Source: Pontibacillus sp. HMF3514
Lineage (GTDB): Bacteria > Bacillota > Bacilli > Bacillales > BH030062
NCBI RefSeq assembly: GCF_009858175.1
Contig: NZ_CP047393.1
Location: 2,170,001 to 2,234,000 of the forward strand
Reading direction: 5' to 3'
DNA: 64,000 bases
Made by a program: the position numbers and the translations under genes. The notes below the pieces were generated by a model. It worked only from the letters and a program-made list of their open reading frames with translations. It searched no databases and was not told where the DNA came from. Shown here in pieces: positions 1-8,774 of the stretch (position 1 is its first letter; the number at the start of each line of letters is the position of its first letter).

Positions 1-1477
1 AATACATGCCTTGAATAACACCAATCATAAAGATGAATCCGCCTAAACCAAGTATCGGTAGAGTAAGATCTTTGGTAATGGTTAAACCTGTAACATCTCT
101 CATTTCAACATTTGTTATGCCAAGCTTATAGTCATTTGACTCAGAAGGATCAATGTTAAACCCTACTCCTAACATGCTTACCTCAGGTTCATTTGGATTT
201 TCAGGTGTATAGATATTAAACACTAAAGCTGGATTTCTTGGATACTTCGATTCTGTAATCGGTTCACCATTCTCCATTTTAAATTCAGGATAGTATTTGT
301 CCAAAACAACACGATAGCCATTATCAAGCTTATATTCTTTTTTAGGATCAATGAGATCAACTGTAATCTCACCAAGTGACTCTTCGTTTGGGTCACCTTT
401 TTCATGTAACTTAAATGACATCGATTTGAATTCATTTAATTGATAAGTTGTTTGATAGAGACCAAATCCATCGATCTTTAATGGTCGGTTTACTTGAATA
501 GATCCCTCTTTCACCTTTTCTAGCTCTGGTTCTGCCCCTGGAAGCGAATCATCTGTACGTTGATAGAGAACAGCATCAGTTTGATAATTTTTCGGTACAC
601 TGCCACCCTCTTTTTGAATGGCTTCCTTATACCGCTCATCGTTTTCATCATATACTTCTACAAAGAAATCCTCGTTCTTTATGTAGTATTCTCCTTCTGT
701 ACCTGGGATCACTTCTGTTTCCCCTTCACGTACCCACAATTGTTCATCTACATACATAGCAGGCACAAATCGAAGAAGAGCTCCGATTAAGAAAATGATA
801 AGACCAATGTGATTTACATAAGGACCCCACCTTGAAAAGCGTCCTTTTTCCGCTAATAGGTGGCCGTCTTGTTCCATTACTTTAAAGCGGCGTTCCTTAA
901 GCTGTTTTAAAAGGGTTGCTTTCTCTTCATCTGTAACATTTTCAGCTTCTCCAAAGACGCGTTGTCGCTTTAAAAAGGATTCGTGTCTTACAGGTTTCTG
1001 CTTCTTCAAAGCTCTATATAAAGGGACTACACGATCAATACTACAAATAACAAGAGAAATTCCAATTGAAGCAATCAGCAACATATACCACCAAGAACCA
1101 TATAGATCATGGAATCCAAGTTGGTAATAGATTTTCCCAGCTAATCCGTAGTTCACTTCGTAATACTCATCTGCAGGCAAAGCCGATTGATTATTCATCT
1201 CTTGAGGAAAAATGGTTCCTAAAGATGAAGCCAATAATGTTATGGCGATCAACCATACACCTACTTTAACAGATGAGAAAAAATTCCAAATCTTATCCAC
1301 GAACGATTTATTATAGGTTTGGGAACGGCGTGCACTTCCATCATAGCGCATATTTAAAAGCTTATTATGTTTATTACCATCAATATGTTGGTTTTGTTCC
1401 ACAGGCTTTCCGCATGATTCACAAAGCACAGTACCTTCAGGATTAATGTGTCCGCATTCACACTTAATTTTGTTCAT
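1..1477 (-). CDS. resB: Cytochrome c biogenesis protein ResB (partial, runs off left edge)
   Basis: Membrane component of the system II (Ccs) cytochrome c maturation complex, which with ResC delivers haem to apocytochromes on the outer face of the membrane. My reading of the minus strand from ATG at 1475-1477 stays open to the window edge for about 492 codons. The N-terminus is a four-cysteine zinc-ribbon-like knuckle (C6, C8, C19, C22). Hydrophobic segments follow near residues 57-77, 120 and 195, then a long extracytoplasmic domain, then another membrane segment at the edge. The start is preceded by GAGAGGG. It lies 30 bp downstream of resA in the same direction, as in Bacillus resABC. The last roughly 50 residues expected for the family are outside the window. 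Confidence 0.93.
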   Translation of the reverse strand, partial: MNKIKCECGHINPEGTVLCESCGKPVEQNQHIDGNKHNKLLNMRYDGSARRSQTYNKSFVDKIWNFFSSVKVGVWLIAITLLASSLGTIFPQEMNNQSALPADEYYEVNYGLAGKIYYQLGFHDLYGSWWYMLLIASIGISLVICSIDRVVPLYRALKKQKPVRHESFLKRQRVFGEAENVTDEEKATLLKQLKERRFKVMEQDGHLLAEKGRFSRWGPYVNHIGLIIFLIGALLRFVPAMYVDEQLWVREGETEVIPGTEGEYYIKNEDFFVEVYDENDERYKEAIQKEGGSVPKNYQTDAVLYQRTDDSLPGAEPELEKVKEGSIQVNRPLKIDGFGLYQTTYQLNEFKSMSFKLHEKGDPNEESLGEITVDLIDPKKEYKLDNGYRVVLDKYYPEFKMENGEPITESKYPRNPALVFNIYTPENPNEPEVSMLGVGFNIDPSESNDYKLGITNVEMRDVTGLTITKDLTLPILGLGGFIFMIGVIQGMY

Positions 1478-1507
1478 TGCGTTACCCTCTCAATCTTCTA
1501 GGTGCGC

Positions 1508-2059
1508 TTAAGATTCTGGTACGATTTCTTGTAAATGACCTTCTAATTTATCTAGTGTCAATCCACCAACGACTTTGTTTACAACTTCTCCATCTTCATT
1601 AATAAAAAATGTTGCTGGTAAGTATCCTACTCCATAGGCGTCATTCACCTGATACGTTTTATCATGAAGAATTGGAAATGTCAGGCCATAGTCGTTTAAG
1701 AAATCTTCAATGACTAGTCGACTATCATCTAAACTAACCGCTACAATCTCGACACCTTTTTCTTTGTACTCAGGATACAACTCTTGCATGTATGGCATCT
1801 CTTTCTTACAAGGTGGACACCATGTCCCCCAGAAGTTTAACATAACACCTTTTCCTTCTAATTCACCTAGTGATAAAGTATCTTGTTCCATATTTACTGT
1901 TTTTAATTGAAAGTTAGGAGCTTGATCTCCTTCTCGTATGACCTCTTGATCACCCTTGGTTAATGTAGAATACAATGCAAAGACCGTTGCAGCAGCAAGT
2001 ACAATTAATACAATGATCCGGAAGATAAGCCTATTTTTCTTTTTGTTTTTATTAGCCAT
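1508..2059 (-). CDS. resA: Thiol-disulfide oxidoreductase ResA
   Basis: Membrane-anchored, extracytoplasmic thioredoxin-like protein that reduces the haem-binding CXXC cysteines of apocytochrome c. The 183-residue product has an N-terminal signal anchor (about residues 11-30), an AhpC/TSA-thioredoxin fold and the active site WCPPC with C81 and C84. A GTG three codons upstream is possible, but GGGGGAG lies eight bases before the ATG at 2057-2059 and overlaps that GTG, so the ATG is the better start. First of the res genes downstream of rluB, same order as B. subtilis. Confidence 0.95.
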   Translation of the reverse strand: MANKNKKKNRLIFRIIVLIVLAAATVFALYSTLTKGDQEVIREGDQAPNFQLKTVNMEQDTLSLGELEGKGVMLNFWGTWCPPCKKEMPYMQELYPEYKEKGVEIVAVSLDDSRLVIEDFLNDYGLTFPILHDKTYQVNDAYGVGYLPATFFINEDGEVVNKVVGGLTLDKLEGHLQEIVPES

Positions 2060-2115
2060 GCTTGTCACTCCCCCTGGTCATTATATCATTGAAAACGGTT
2101 TGAAAATTTGAAAGT

Positions 2116-2856
2116 TTAGTTAACATTTTCGCTCGCAGCCTTTTTTAACATCTTGACTTCATATGGAGTTAACTCTCGACTTTCTCCTGGCTGAAGCCCT
2201 TGTGTCGTAAGAAAGGCATAGCGTTCACGTTTTAGTTTAGCAACTGGATATCCCATTGCCTCAAACATTCTGCGGATTTGACGGTTTTTTCCTTCATGTA
2301 AAATCATTTGAACGATTGCTGTCCCTTTTTTGCGGTCAGTAGATAAAATCTTCGTGTGAACAGCTTTCAAAAATTCTCCATCAACTTCTATCCCTTTTTT
2401 CAATTCATGTAGTTCTTCTTTGGTTGGAATACCTTTCACTTTCGCCACATATACTTTATCAATACCGTGTTTCGGGTGCATAAGAGATTGTGCAAATTCA
2501 CCATCATTTGTAAGAATGATGAGTCCTGATGTATCATAATCAAGTCGACCCACAGGGTAGATACGTTGTGTAACCTGTGGGAAAAAGTCTAGAACAGTTT
2601 TACGACCCTTGTCGTCCTCTACACTGGAAATAACACCACGAGGTTTATAGAGCAAATGATAGACAGGCTCTTCTTTTTCAATTGGAATACCATTCACAAC
2701 TACTTTCTCGTTAGGACCAACCTTAGTACCAAGCTCCGTAACGACCTTTCCATTCACCTTAACTTGACCATCCTGAATAAGCTCCTCAGCTTTTCTTCTC
2801 GATGTAAAACCACTATTTGCAATTACCTTTTGTAAACGTTCTCGATTTTCAGACAT
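2116..2856 (-). CDS. rluB: 23S rRNA pseudouridine synthase RluB
   Basis: RsuA/RluB-family pseudouridine synthase acting on 23S rRNA. The 246-residue protein has an N-terminal S4 RNA-binding domain (about residues 3-60) followed by the catalytic domain. The signature GRLDYDTSGLIILTNDG near residue 100 contains the catalytic aspartate. AAGGAGA precedes the ATG. It sits between spmB and resA, as ypuL/rluB does in B. subtilis. The lysine-rich C-terminus is typical. Confidence 0.94.
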   Translation of the reverse strand: MSENRERLQKVIANSGFTSRRKAEELIQDGQVKVNGKVVTELGTKVGPNEKVVVNGIPIEKEEPVYHLLYKPRGVISSVEDDKGRKTVLDFFPQVTQRIYPVGRLDYDTSGLIILTNDGEFAQSLMHPKHGIDKVYVAKVKGIPTKEELHELKKGIEVDGEFLKAVHTKILSTDRKKGTAIVQMILHEGKNRQIRRMFEAMGYPVAKLKRERYAFLTTQGLQPGESRELTPYEVKMLKKAASENVN

Positions 2857-2934
2857 AAATGAATCTCCTTTTTCGTTCGTATGTATGGTTATCCTATATT
2901 AACTGGAGCCGTACATTCTTTTTTATTTCCAATA

Positions 2935-2979
2935 GAAAACACTACTTCCGACCTTTATAGGTTAAAAGTAGTTGTTTCC
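2935..2979 (-). terminator. Possible weak terminator after spmB
   Basis: Imperfect inverted repeat (GAAAACACTACTT against AAGTAGTTGTTTCC) with an 18-base loop; on the minus strand the second arm leads into a short T-rich stretch. It lies between spmB and rluB and may only attenuate. The 195-bp gap also holds a perfect 14-bp palindrome GCTTATTAATAAGC at 3014-3027 of unknown role. Confidence 0.3.
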
Positions 2980-3051
2980 TGTAACTTACTTCTTTATAAC
3001 GTTATGTTTAAAGGCTTATTAATAAGCACCTTACCTATCTTAACGCTTTTA

Positions 3052-3582
3052 TTATCCAAAAACAATTGACACTACGATGATTGAAGCCATTATACCAATA
3101 AAATCTGCTATCAGTCCAACCTTTAAGGCATCTCCCATACGTTTAATTCCTACTGCACCAAAATAGACCGTTATGATATAAAGAGTAGTATCTGTGCTAC
3201 CCTGCATAGTTGAAGCCAATCTACCAATAAACGAATCTGGACCATGTGTTGAAATAAGCTCGGTGGTCATTCCTAAGGCAGCTGTACCTGAAATCGGACG
3301 TACCATAGCTAATGGAATAATATCACTGGGGATACCTATCATGCTCAGAAAAGGGTTCAATATAGAAACAAAAGCCTCCATTGCACCAGATGCACGAAAA
3401 ATTGCAATAGATACCATCATCCCTAATAAAAAAGGAAGAAGGGATATTGCCATTTGTACCCCTTCCTTACCACCTTCTACAAACGTCTCGTAAGTCGGAA
3501 CCCTCTTCCAGGTCCCAACAAGTAACACAAGTAAAATGATGCAAGGGATTAGCCAAGTACTTACGGTAGTAACAATACTCAT
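3052..3582 (-). CDS. spmB: Spore maturation protein SpmB
   Basis: Integral membrane protein needed, with SpmA, for full dehydration of the spore core in Bacillus. The 176 residues form a nucleoside-transporter-gate-type hydrophobic protein with several membrane segments and the conserved region MVRPISGTAALGM. The start overlaps the end of spmA by four bases (ATGA) and CGGAGG lies just upstream, showing translational coupling. Part of dacB-spmA-spmB. Confidence 0.93.
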   Translation of the reverse strand: MSIVTTVSTWLIPCIILLVLLVGTWKRVPTYETFVEGGKEGVQMAISLLPFLLGMMVSIAIFRASGAMEAFVSILNPFLSMIGIPSDIIPLAMVRPISGTAALGMTTELISTHGPDSFIGRLASTMQGSTDTTLYIITVYFGAVGIKRMGDALKVGLIADFIGIMASIIVVSIVFG

Positions 3583-4169
3583 GATTCATTCCTCCGTGTA
3601 CGAATGATGTGAAAAATACGGTCAACGATTATGGCTCCTAAAGTTGATATAAGAGTAGCGATTATCGTCGTACCTACAATTTCAGTCGGTGAAATGGAAT
3701 CGTATTTCATTCGAATAGCAATAACAGTCGTTGGAATTAACGTAACACTCGATGTGTTAATGGCTAAAAACGTAATCATAGATCGACTGGCACGATCAGA
3801 ACCACTTAACTTTTTCATTTGTTCCATTGCCTTAATGCCCATTGGTGTAGCTGCATTTCCTAACCCAAACAGATTCGCAGATATGTTGGATAAAATATAA
3901 CCCATAGCTGGATGGTCAGGTGGGATGTCAGGGAAAAGACGCTTTATATAAGGTCTAAATAATCTCGACATCCCCTCAAGTAAACCAGACGCCTCTGCAA
4001 TCTTCATAAGACCAAGCCAGAAAACTAATACACTAATGAGCCCAATGGATAACATGACGGCATCATCAGCACTTTTAAAAAGTGCTTCGTTTACATCTTC
4101 CATCGTCCCATTAATCATGGCATAAAAAACACCTATTGCTGCCATTGCCACCCATATGAGGTTAACCAT
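3579..4169 (-). CDS. spmA: Spore maturation protein SpmA
   Basis: Membrane partner of SpmB in spore core dehydration. The 196 residues are strongly hydrophobic, with the family pattern NLFGLGNAATPMGIKAM near the middle. The ATG directly follows the dacB stop codon (TAAATG, no gap), and GGAG inside the last dacB codons serves as its ribosome binding site. This keeps it in one transcript with dacB, as in B. subtilis. Confidence 0.93.
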   Translation of the reverse strand: MVNLIWVAMAAIGVFYAMINGTMEDVNEALFKSADDAVMLSIGLISVLVFWLGLMKIAEASGLLEGMSRLFRPYIKRLFPDIPPDHPAMGYILSNISANLFGLGNAATPMGIKAMEQMKKLSGSDRASRSMITFLAINTSSVTLIPTTVIAIRMKYDSISPTEIVGTTIIATLISTLGAIIVDRIFHIIRTRRNES

Positions 4170-5273
4170 TTAATAGGCTCCTGCCATAGATTTAATGACT
4201 TGAATAAGTTGATCAAAATATGATCGATCCTTATCTTCAGGGGATGACATGATTGAAACGGCCTCAATCTGTTCTCCATTAACTGTATAAACAGCTTTTC
4301 CAACTACTGATGAAAGAGATGATAATCCGTCTGTATGAGCTGTAATAACCCTTTCAGATAATTGACCTACCTCTTCTTTTGTAAGAGGAACTCGCACATC
4401 TTCCCATAAATAACCCATTGTATTCTCGTCATCTGAGTCTAGGTCGTATTCTCCTTCTTTGCGAATTTCTTTCATTTTATATTCTTTGAATCCCCATTCA
4501 AAAGCATGACTATGGTCATTCCAATCATCCGGACCATTAAGGGTTACCATAATAAGTTCCATATCATCTTTCTTAGCGGTTGTGACTAGTGTACGCCCAG
4601 CGGTTTTTGTGTAGCCTGTCTTACCACCTGTACAGTAATCATAGTATTTCGTTAGCAATTTATTTTTGTTGCCCCAAGCGTAAACCCTGGAGTCTGCTTT
4701 ATAAGTAGTAGTTCCGGAAATTTTACGAAACATGTCATTTTGCATAGCATAACGCATAAGAAGTGCCATATCATAAGCTGTGGAATAATGTCCTTCCTGG
4801 TCCAGTCCATGGGGGTTAGCAAATTTCGTATTGGTCATTCCGATCCAATCAGCCTTTTCATTCATCATATGGACAAAACCTTCGAGACTTCCCCCAACCT
4901 TTTCCGCAATGGCAACTGCAGAATCATTTCCAGAGCGTAACATGAGACCATACACTAAATCCTTTAGTAACATCTTCTCTCCTTGTTCGAGGTAGATCGA
5001 TGACCCTTCTGTATAGACAGCTTTTCGTGAAGCAGTTGCTTTTTCATCTAAGTTACCTGATTCAATCGCAACAATCGCTGTCATAATTTTAGTGATACTT
5101 GCTATATTACGTTTTTCATGTGCTCTTTTTTCCATTAAAACTCGTCCCGTTTCTTGCTCCATGAGTACAGCATTACGTGCTGAAACATTCGGCTTAGACT
5201 TTGCATAAGCCTGTAATGGGGCGATTAGCATGGTTAAGCACAATGTTAGTATGAAGATCGACTTTCGTTTCAA
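4170..5273 (-). CDS. dacB: Sporulation D-alanyl-D-alanine carboxypeptidase DacB (PBP5*)
   Basis: Penicillin-binding protein that trims D-Ala from cortex peptidoglycan stem peptides and so lowers cross-linking in the spore cortex. With a TTG start at 5271-5273 the protein has 367 residues: signal peptide (about 1-25), S59-x-x-K62, S114-G-N116 and K218-T-G motifs, then a C-terminal PBP5-type domain. An ATG exists five codons earlier but has no ribosome binding site, while GGAGG lies seven bases before the TTG. It heads dacB-spmA-spmB, and a sigma-E-like promoter lies upstream. Confidence 0.94.
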   Translation of the reverse strand: MKRKSIFILTLCLTMLIAPLQAYAKSKPNVSARNAVLMEQETGRVLMEKRAHEKRNIASITKIMTAIVAIESGNLDEKATASRKAVYTEGSSIYLEQGEKMLLKDLVYGLMLRSGNDSAVAIAEKVGGSLEGFVHMMNEKADWIGMTNTKFANPHGLDQEGHYSTAYDMALLMRYAMQNDMFRKISGTTTYKADSRVYAWGNKNKLLTKYYDYCTGGKTGYTKTAGRTLVTTAKKDDMELIMVTLNGPDDWNDHSHAFEWGFKEYKMKEIRKEGEYDLDSDDENTMGYLWEDVRVPLTKEEVGQLSERVITAHTDGLSSLSSVVGKAVYTVNGEQIEAVSIMSSPEDKDRSYFDQLIQVIKSMAGAY

Positions 5274-5305
5274 GGGTAGTCCTCCCATTCAATATGCTTT
5301 GTACA

Positions 5306-5333
5306 TATTTATGCTAGAAGGACAGGCATATGA
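5306..5333 (-). promoter_or_regulatory. Sigma-E-like promoter of dacB
   Basis: On the minus strand TCATATG (6 of 7 to the KMATATT -35 consensus) is followed after 13 bases by CATAAATA (6 of 8 to CATACANT). It ends 32 bases before the dacB TTG start. dacB is under sigma-E in B. subtilis, which fits. Spacing is one base short of the usual 14. Confidence 0.5.
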
Positions 5334-5429
5334 ATTATTTTGATACAAAATGTGGAGGTCGTTTTATAACAAATGGTATTTAGATTTATTAGAGAAAATC
5401 CACTTATATAGCTTGCTATTCTATATGTA

Positions 5430-6014
5430 TTCCATTGTAGCCCCCTTATATGGAAGACTTGGATTCGAGATAATGTGCAGTGGAGGTCCGTTGCTGGAAA
5501 AGAGTAAGGGGTTCATTGAAACAGCAAGCCTCCTGTGGAAGACCAGCCGAGCTTCCTCGTTCGCAAGCTCTCTGCGGGATCTCGTCAGTCCTTTGCTACC
5601 ACTGGAGTTTGCCGTTTCCTTCACCCCTTTGCGTTTATGGAGGTTAACGGACCCTAGTTATTTGAGCTCTAACCCTTACGGACATCTGTTCCTTTATTTT
5701 GAACTTTCAAGGTATATTGAGAGTCGTTACGGACATATGGTGCCTTATTTGTGACAAAATGGGCTTTTTCAAGGTGATTTGAAGCAAATAACGGAACAGA
5801 TGTCCGTAAGCATCACCTCTCTATATCACCGCGGTTCCGTTCATCACCATTCGGCTAAGGTGGGCTGTGGAACGGGTTGACTCCTCCGGTAGAAAGGGAG
5901 GAAGCTCGATCGGTCTTCCGGGGAAAGCAACCCGTTCCACAGCCCGCCGCACTGCTTAAACGCAACGGAACCACCCCGCACCAGCTTATTCCAGATAACT
6001 GCCAGATAGTTAAA
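5430..6014. repeat. Composite dispersed repeat, copy A
   Basis: Fills the 860-bp gap between dacB and the superoxide dismutase gene. The head (CCCCCTTATATGGAAGACTT at 5441) matches copies B and C. Inside are a GGTCCGTT...ACGGACC module (about 5486-5652), an inverted repeat CTTACGGACATCTGTTCC against GGAACAGATGTCCGTAAG (about 5677-5695 and 5793-5811), and a GGTTCCGTT...AACGGAACC module whose core is a perfect 18-bp stem, GGGCTGTGGAACGGGTTG with its complement (about 5862-5947). The tail CTTATTCCAGATAA near 5984 mirrors the head. Open frames inside lack ribosome binding sites and I treat them as non-coding. Confidence 0.75.
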
Positions 6015-6032
6015 TAATTTCTAACCTATAAT

Positions 6033-6072
6033 AAAAGAGGAAGAAATCAATTAGATTTCTTCCTCTTTTATG
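6033..6072 (-). terminator. Terminator downstream of sodF
   Basis: Perfect 16-bp stem (AAAAGAGGAAGAAATC with its complement) and a five-base loop; A/T tracts on both sides could serve either strand. It lies 70 bp after the dismutase stop codon. Confidence 0.75.
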
Positions 6073-6139
6073 TTTGATCTCTTAATGGTTTTGCTTCAAA
6101 AGTTTCTCCAACAAAAACGTCAAACCTTCATTTCTCATT

Positions 6140-7024
6140 CTAATATAAAGTCCAATTTACATCCTTGACCTCATTAAATCGTTTAGAAACATCGTCCCAA
6201 TTCACAACATTCCACCAATGGTTTACATATTCACCGCGTTTGGTTTGATACTGCAAATAGTAAGCATGCTCCCATACATCTAACACGAGTAATGGTATAA
6301 CATCCCATAAGGAGAACATTTGATGCTTTTCAACCGTTTGTATAGCAAGTCTTCCAGAACGCATTTCCCAAACGAGAATGGCCCAACCTACACCCTCTAC
6401 AGACTTAGCCGCTTCAGTAAACTCTTTCTTAAAAGCTTGAAAACTTCCAAAATCGCTTTCAATTTGCTTGAGTAATGGTCCTTTTGGTTTTCCTCCACCA
6501 TTCGGCTTCATATTAAACCAAAAGATCGTGTGCAGAAAATGACCAGAGCCATTAAAAGCCTGTTGCCTCATCCAATGTTTAATAAGGTCTGCATCTCCAC
6601 TTTGACGAATTTGTTGAAGCTTCTTCTCAGCTTTATTTAGCCCATCCACATAACTTTTGTGATGGATATCATGGTGAAGCCGCATGATTTCTTCTGATAT
6701 ATGTGGTTCTAGAGCATTATACGGATAAGGAAGTGGTGGAAGTTTATGCTGTCCCACTTTCACAGAACCATTTTGTCTTTCTTGATCGTAATATTCTTCT
6801 AAGTTGTAGATCAATTCTTTCCCTTGCTTTTGTAATTGAACAATATCAGTATCTGTCACATCTTCTTGCTCTAGTGTTTTCTTAATACCTCTTTTCCAAG
6901 AGTTCATTTTCTTGTTCCATTCTTTCCGGTTTTCATCACTCATATGGGTTTCATTAACTTTTTGCTCAACTTCTTCTGCCCAATTAAGAAGAGATTTTAA
7001 ATATTGTTGTTTGGCTTTATGCAT
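6140..7024 (-). CDS. sodF: Fe/Mn superoxide dismutase with N-terminal extension (SodF-like)
   Basis: Converts superoxide to hydrogen peroxide and oxygen. The 294-residue protein has about 95 charged, helical N-terminal residues before a standard Fe/Mn SOD domain, which begins around LPPLPYPYNALEPHIS. Metal ligands are visible: the histidine in MRLHHDIHHKSYVDG, the one in NGSGHFLHTIFW, and the Asp and His of DVWEHAYYLQY. Longer SODs of this layout occur in Bacillus as SodF. I chose ATG 7022-7024 because GAGGTG lies just before it; the longer frame would start inside the upstream terminator. Its insertion between dacB and ypuI differs from B. subtilis. Confidence 0.88.
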   Translation of the reverse strand: MHKAKQQYLKSLLNWAEEVEQKVNETHMSDENRKEWNKKMNSWKRGIKKTLEQEDVTDTDIVQLQKQGKELIYNLEEYYDQERQNGSVKVGQHKLPPLPYPYNALEPHISEEIMRLHHDIHHKSYVDGLNKAEKKLQQIRQSGDADLIKHWMRQQAFNGSGHFLHTIFWFNMKPNGGGKPKGPLLKQIESDFGSFQAFKKEFTEAAKSVEGVGWAILVWEMRSGRLAIQTVEKHQMFSLWDVIPLLVLDVWEHAYYLQYQTKRGEYVNHWWNVVNWDDVSKRFNEVKDVNWTLY

Positions 7025-7063
7025 ACAATCACCTCGACCTATCGTATGCCTATCGCCCAGAAA

Positions 7064-7103
7064 AAGTGAAAAGCTCTCCATCCATTAAGATGGAGAGCTT
7101 TTT
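7064..7103 (-). terminator. Terminator of ypuI, overlapping its stop codon
   Basis: Stem AAAAGCTCTCCATC against GATGGAGAGCTTTT with a six-base loop. On the minus strand the first arm is formed by the last ypuI codons, the TAA sits in the loop and the second arm runs into a T-rich tract. Confidence 0.75.
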
Positions 7104-7573
7104 CTTTGATAGTCTGTTTCATAACAAGCTAATTCCTCACGAAGTTGTTGAAACCCATTCTCTAGAGAATGGATTAACGTTTCAAATGAGGCTGGTGGTG
7201 TATGGTGATACATAATTGTATTCTTCCCTGTATAAGCAGCACGACTATTTTCGTACCAAATATCTCCTTTAGGTGAGAAAAATTCCATAATACATTGATG
7301 GTATATACCATATAACGTTTTTTCTGCGGCAGGCTTTCGAAAAACTTCTGACTTGAGAATGAAATGAACGGCATCATGCGCCTCATCGCAAAAAACTTCT
7401 AATCGTCTAAGTGCCTTCAATAGAGAAGAGTAGTAATCCTCATTTCCACTTCCATCTTCTTTTAGCATTTGTTCCAGACAATGTTGATTTAAGTAAGAGC
7501 TAATTCGTTGTACAGAATTGTTCAAAACCGTTCTTACGTCTTCTAACTGTGATTGCACCATTTGATTATTCAT
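7085..7573 (-). CDS. ypuI: YpuI-type protein (DUF3907)
   Basis: Conserved Bacillaceae protein of unknown function; 162 residues from ATG 7571-7573, where GGGAGG precedes the start (an upstream in-frame TTG has no such site). Recognised as YpuI by its N-terminal pattern and by position between scpB and dacB. It looks soluble and mainly helical, with no signal peptide or membrane segment. The final codons form one arm of its own terminator. Confidence 0.75.
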   Translation of the reverse strand: MNNQMVQSQLEDVRTVLNNSVQRISSYLNQHCLEQMLKEDGSGNEDYYSSLLKALRRLEVFCDEAHDAVHFILKSEVFRKPAAEKTLYGIYHQCIMEFFSPKGDIWYENSRAAYTGKNTIMYHHTPPASFETLIHSLENGFQQLREELACYETDYQRKSSPS

Positions 7574-7621
7574 GAGAGGACCTCCCAAAATAATGAGCTT
7601 TCCCTTTATGAGTAGATACTC

Positions 7622-8035
7622 TTATGATGTCTTAAACTCTAGCGTTGATTCTAATTCATATGGTTTTCCATCAGCCAATTTCATGCAAATCTGTTTTACT
7701 TTATCCCATTTAAGGTCTTTAAATATTTCTTCAAATTCGTCTTGTTGATTGATATATACCCTCTTTCTATGTTTAAAACCTGGTTTTTTTATAAGTGCTA
7801 CTAGTGCCACAATATCTTTTAAGTCAAATGTTTGATCTCCAAATGACATAACCGGATTCCCATCAAAAGGAGTAAACGTAGATAGATCTTCCTCAAAATA
7901 CCTTACATAGAGTACACGTAACTCATGTTCATTTCCCTTATCTAAGTATTTAACAATAGATTCATTAAAAAAATCTTCAGGAGAATTCTTTTTTTCTTTC
8001 TCTAACTCCTCACCTTTACATTGAAGCAATTGCAT
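7622..8035 (-). CDS. Hypothetical protein, 137 residues
   Basis: Unrecognised. A charged soluble protein with no signal peptide; the N-terminus is Lys/Glu rich and the centre holds a hydrophobic helix (DIVALVALIKK, about residues 73-83). AAGGGGG precedes the ATG, so translation is likely. It lies between scpB and ypuI on the same strand but is separated from scpB by a terminator, so it probably has its own promoter. No counterpart stands at this place in the B. subtilis order I know. Confidence 0.6.
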   Translation of the reverse strand: MQLLQCKGEELEKEKKNSPEDFFNESIVKYLDKGNEHELRVLYVRYFEEDLSTFTPFDGNPVMSFGDQTFDLKDIVALVALIKKPGFKHRKRVYINQQDEFEEIFKDLKWDKVKQICMKLADGKPYELESTLEFKTS

Positions 8036-8142
8036 TAGAATGTTCCCCCTTTCTTATTACATCTAATATTAACATAATACTATGGTAATTTCTGATGATT
8101 CTGACAAAAAGAAAGAATTGGTCAATTTCAATAAGAGTAAAG

Positions 8143-8172
8143 AAAACACTCGCCACAATGACGAGTGTTTAT
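8143..8172 (-). terminator. Terminator of scpAB
   Basis: Stem AAAACACTCG against CGAGTGTTT with a nine-base loop, immediately after the scpB stop codon, with T residues following on the minus strand. Confidence 0.65.
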
Positions 8173-8179
8173 TGACGGA

Positions 8180-8773
8180 TCATTCTGTTTGATCTTCTTC
8201 CATTCCCTGAAACGTCTCAAAGAATAAGTCTGCTTCATCCTCTACATCGCCCTGCTCGACAGCTTCAGGTAATGGAGGAAGTTCTTCAATAGAAGTTAAA
8301 CCAAAATAAGTTAAGAAGTCTGTTGTGGTCCCGTAAAGAATCGGTCTTCCAGCACCTTCTCTTCTACCACGCTCTTCAATCAAATTACGTGTAACTAACG
8401 TTTGAATTGGACGCTCACTTTTCACACCACGCACTTCCTCTACTTCGGTACGGGTAATGGGCTGTTGATAAGCAATAATCGCCAAGGTTTCAAGTGCTGC
8501 TTGGGAAAGTCGTGATGCATGGGGTGATTCCACTAAGCGTTGGAAATATGGAGCATGCTCTGGTTTGGTCGTTAAATGAAAGTAAGCTTTTGACTGCATA
8601 ATCGCAATACCACGATTCTCATGGTCATAATCATATTTTAATTCATCTAATACCAGTTCAACTGTTTCATCATCTAAATCCATTACATCAGCGATTTGCT
8701 TTTTAGTCATCCCTTCATCACCGGATGCAAAAAGTAATCCTTCCACTATAGCTTTATATTTCTGTACTTCCAT
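8180..8773 (-). CDS. scpB: Segregation and condensation protein ScpB
   Basis: Kite-type winged-helix subunit of the Smc-ScpAB condensin, which organises and segregates the chromosome. The 197-residue protein shows both winged-helix domains, with the family patterns EGLLFASGDEG near the N-terminus and LETLAIIAYQQPITRTEVE around residue 95, and an acidic C-terminal tail. GGAGGAGTGAC precedes the ATG. One base separates it from scpA, so the two are co-translated. Confidence 0.95.
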   Translation of the reverse strand: MEVQKYKAIVEGLLFASGDEGMTKKQIADVMDLDDETVELVLDELKYDYDHENRGIAIMQSKAYFHLTTKPEHAPYFQRLVESPHASRLSQAALETLAIIAYQQPITRTEVEEVRGVKSERPIQTLVTRNLIEERGRREGAGRPILYGTTTDFLTYFGLTSIEELPPLPEAVEQGDVEDEADLFFETFQGMEEDQTE

Positions 8774-8774
8774 G

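Noticed and set aside
2881-3069. 62-codon plus-strand frame between rluB and spmB
   Set aside because: No ribosome binding site and runs into spmB on the opposite strand; more likely a non-coding gap with inverted repeats.
5350-5754. 134-codon plus-strand frame between dacB and sodF
   Set aside because: Lies mainly within composite repeat A, has no ribosome binding site and no recognisable protein character.
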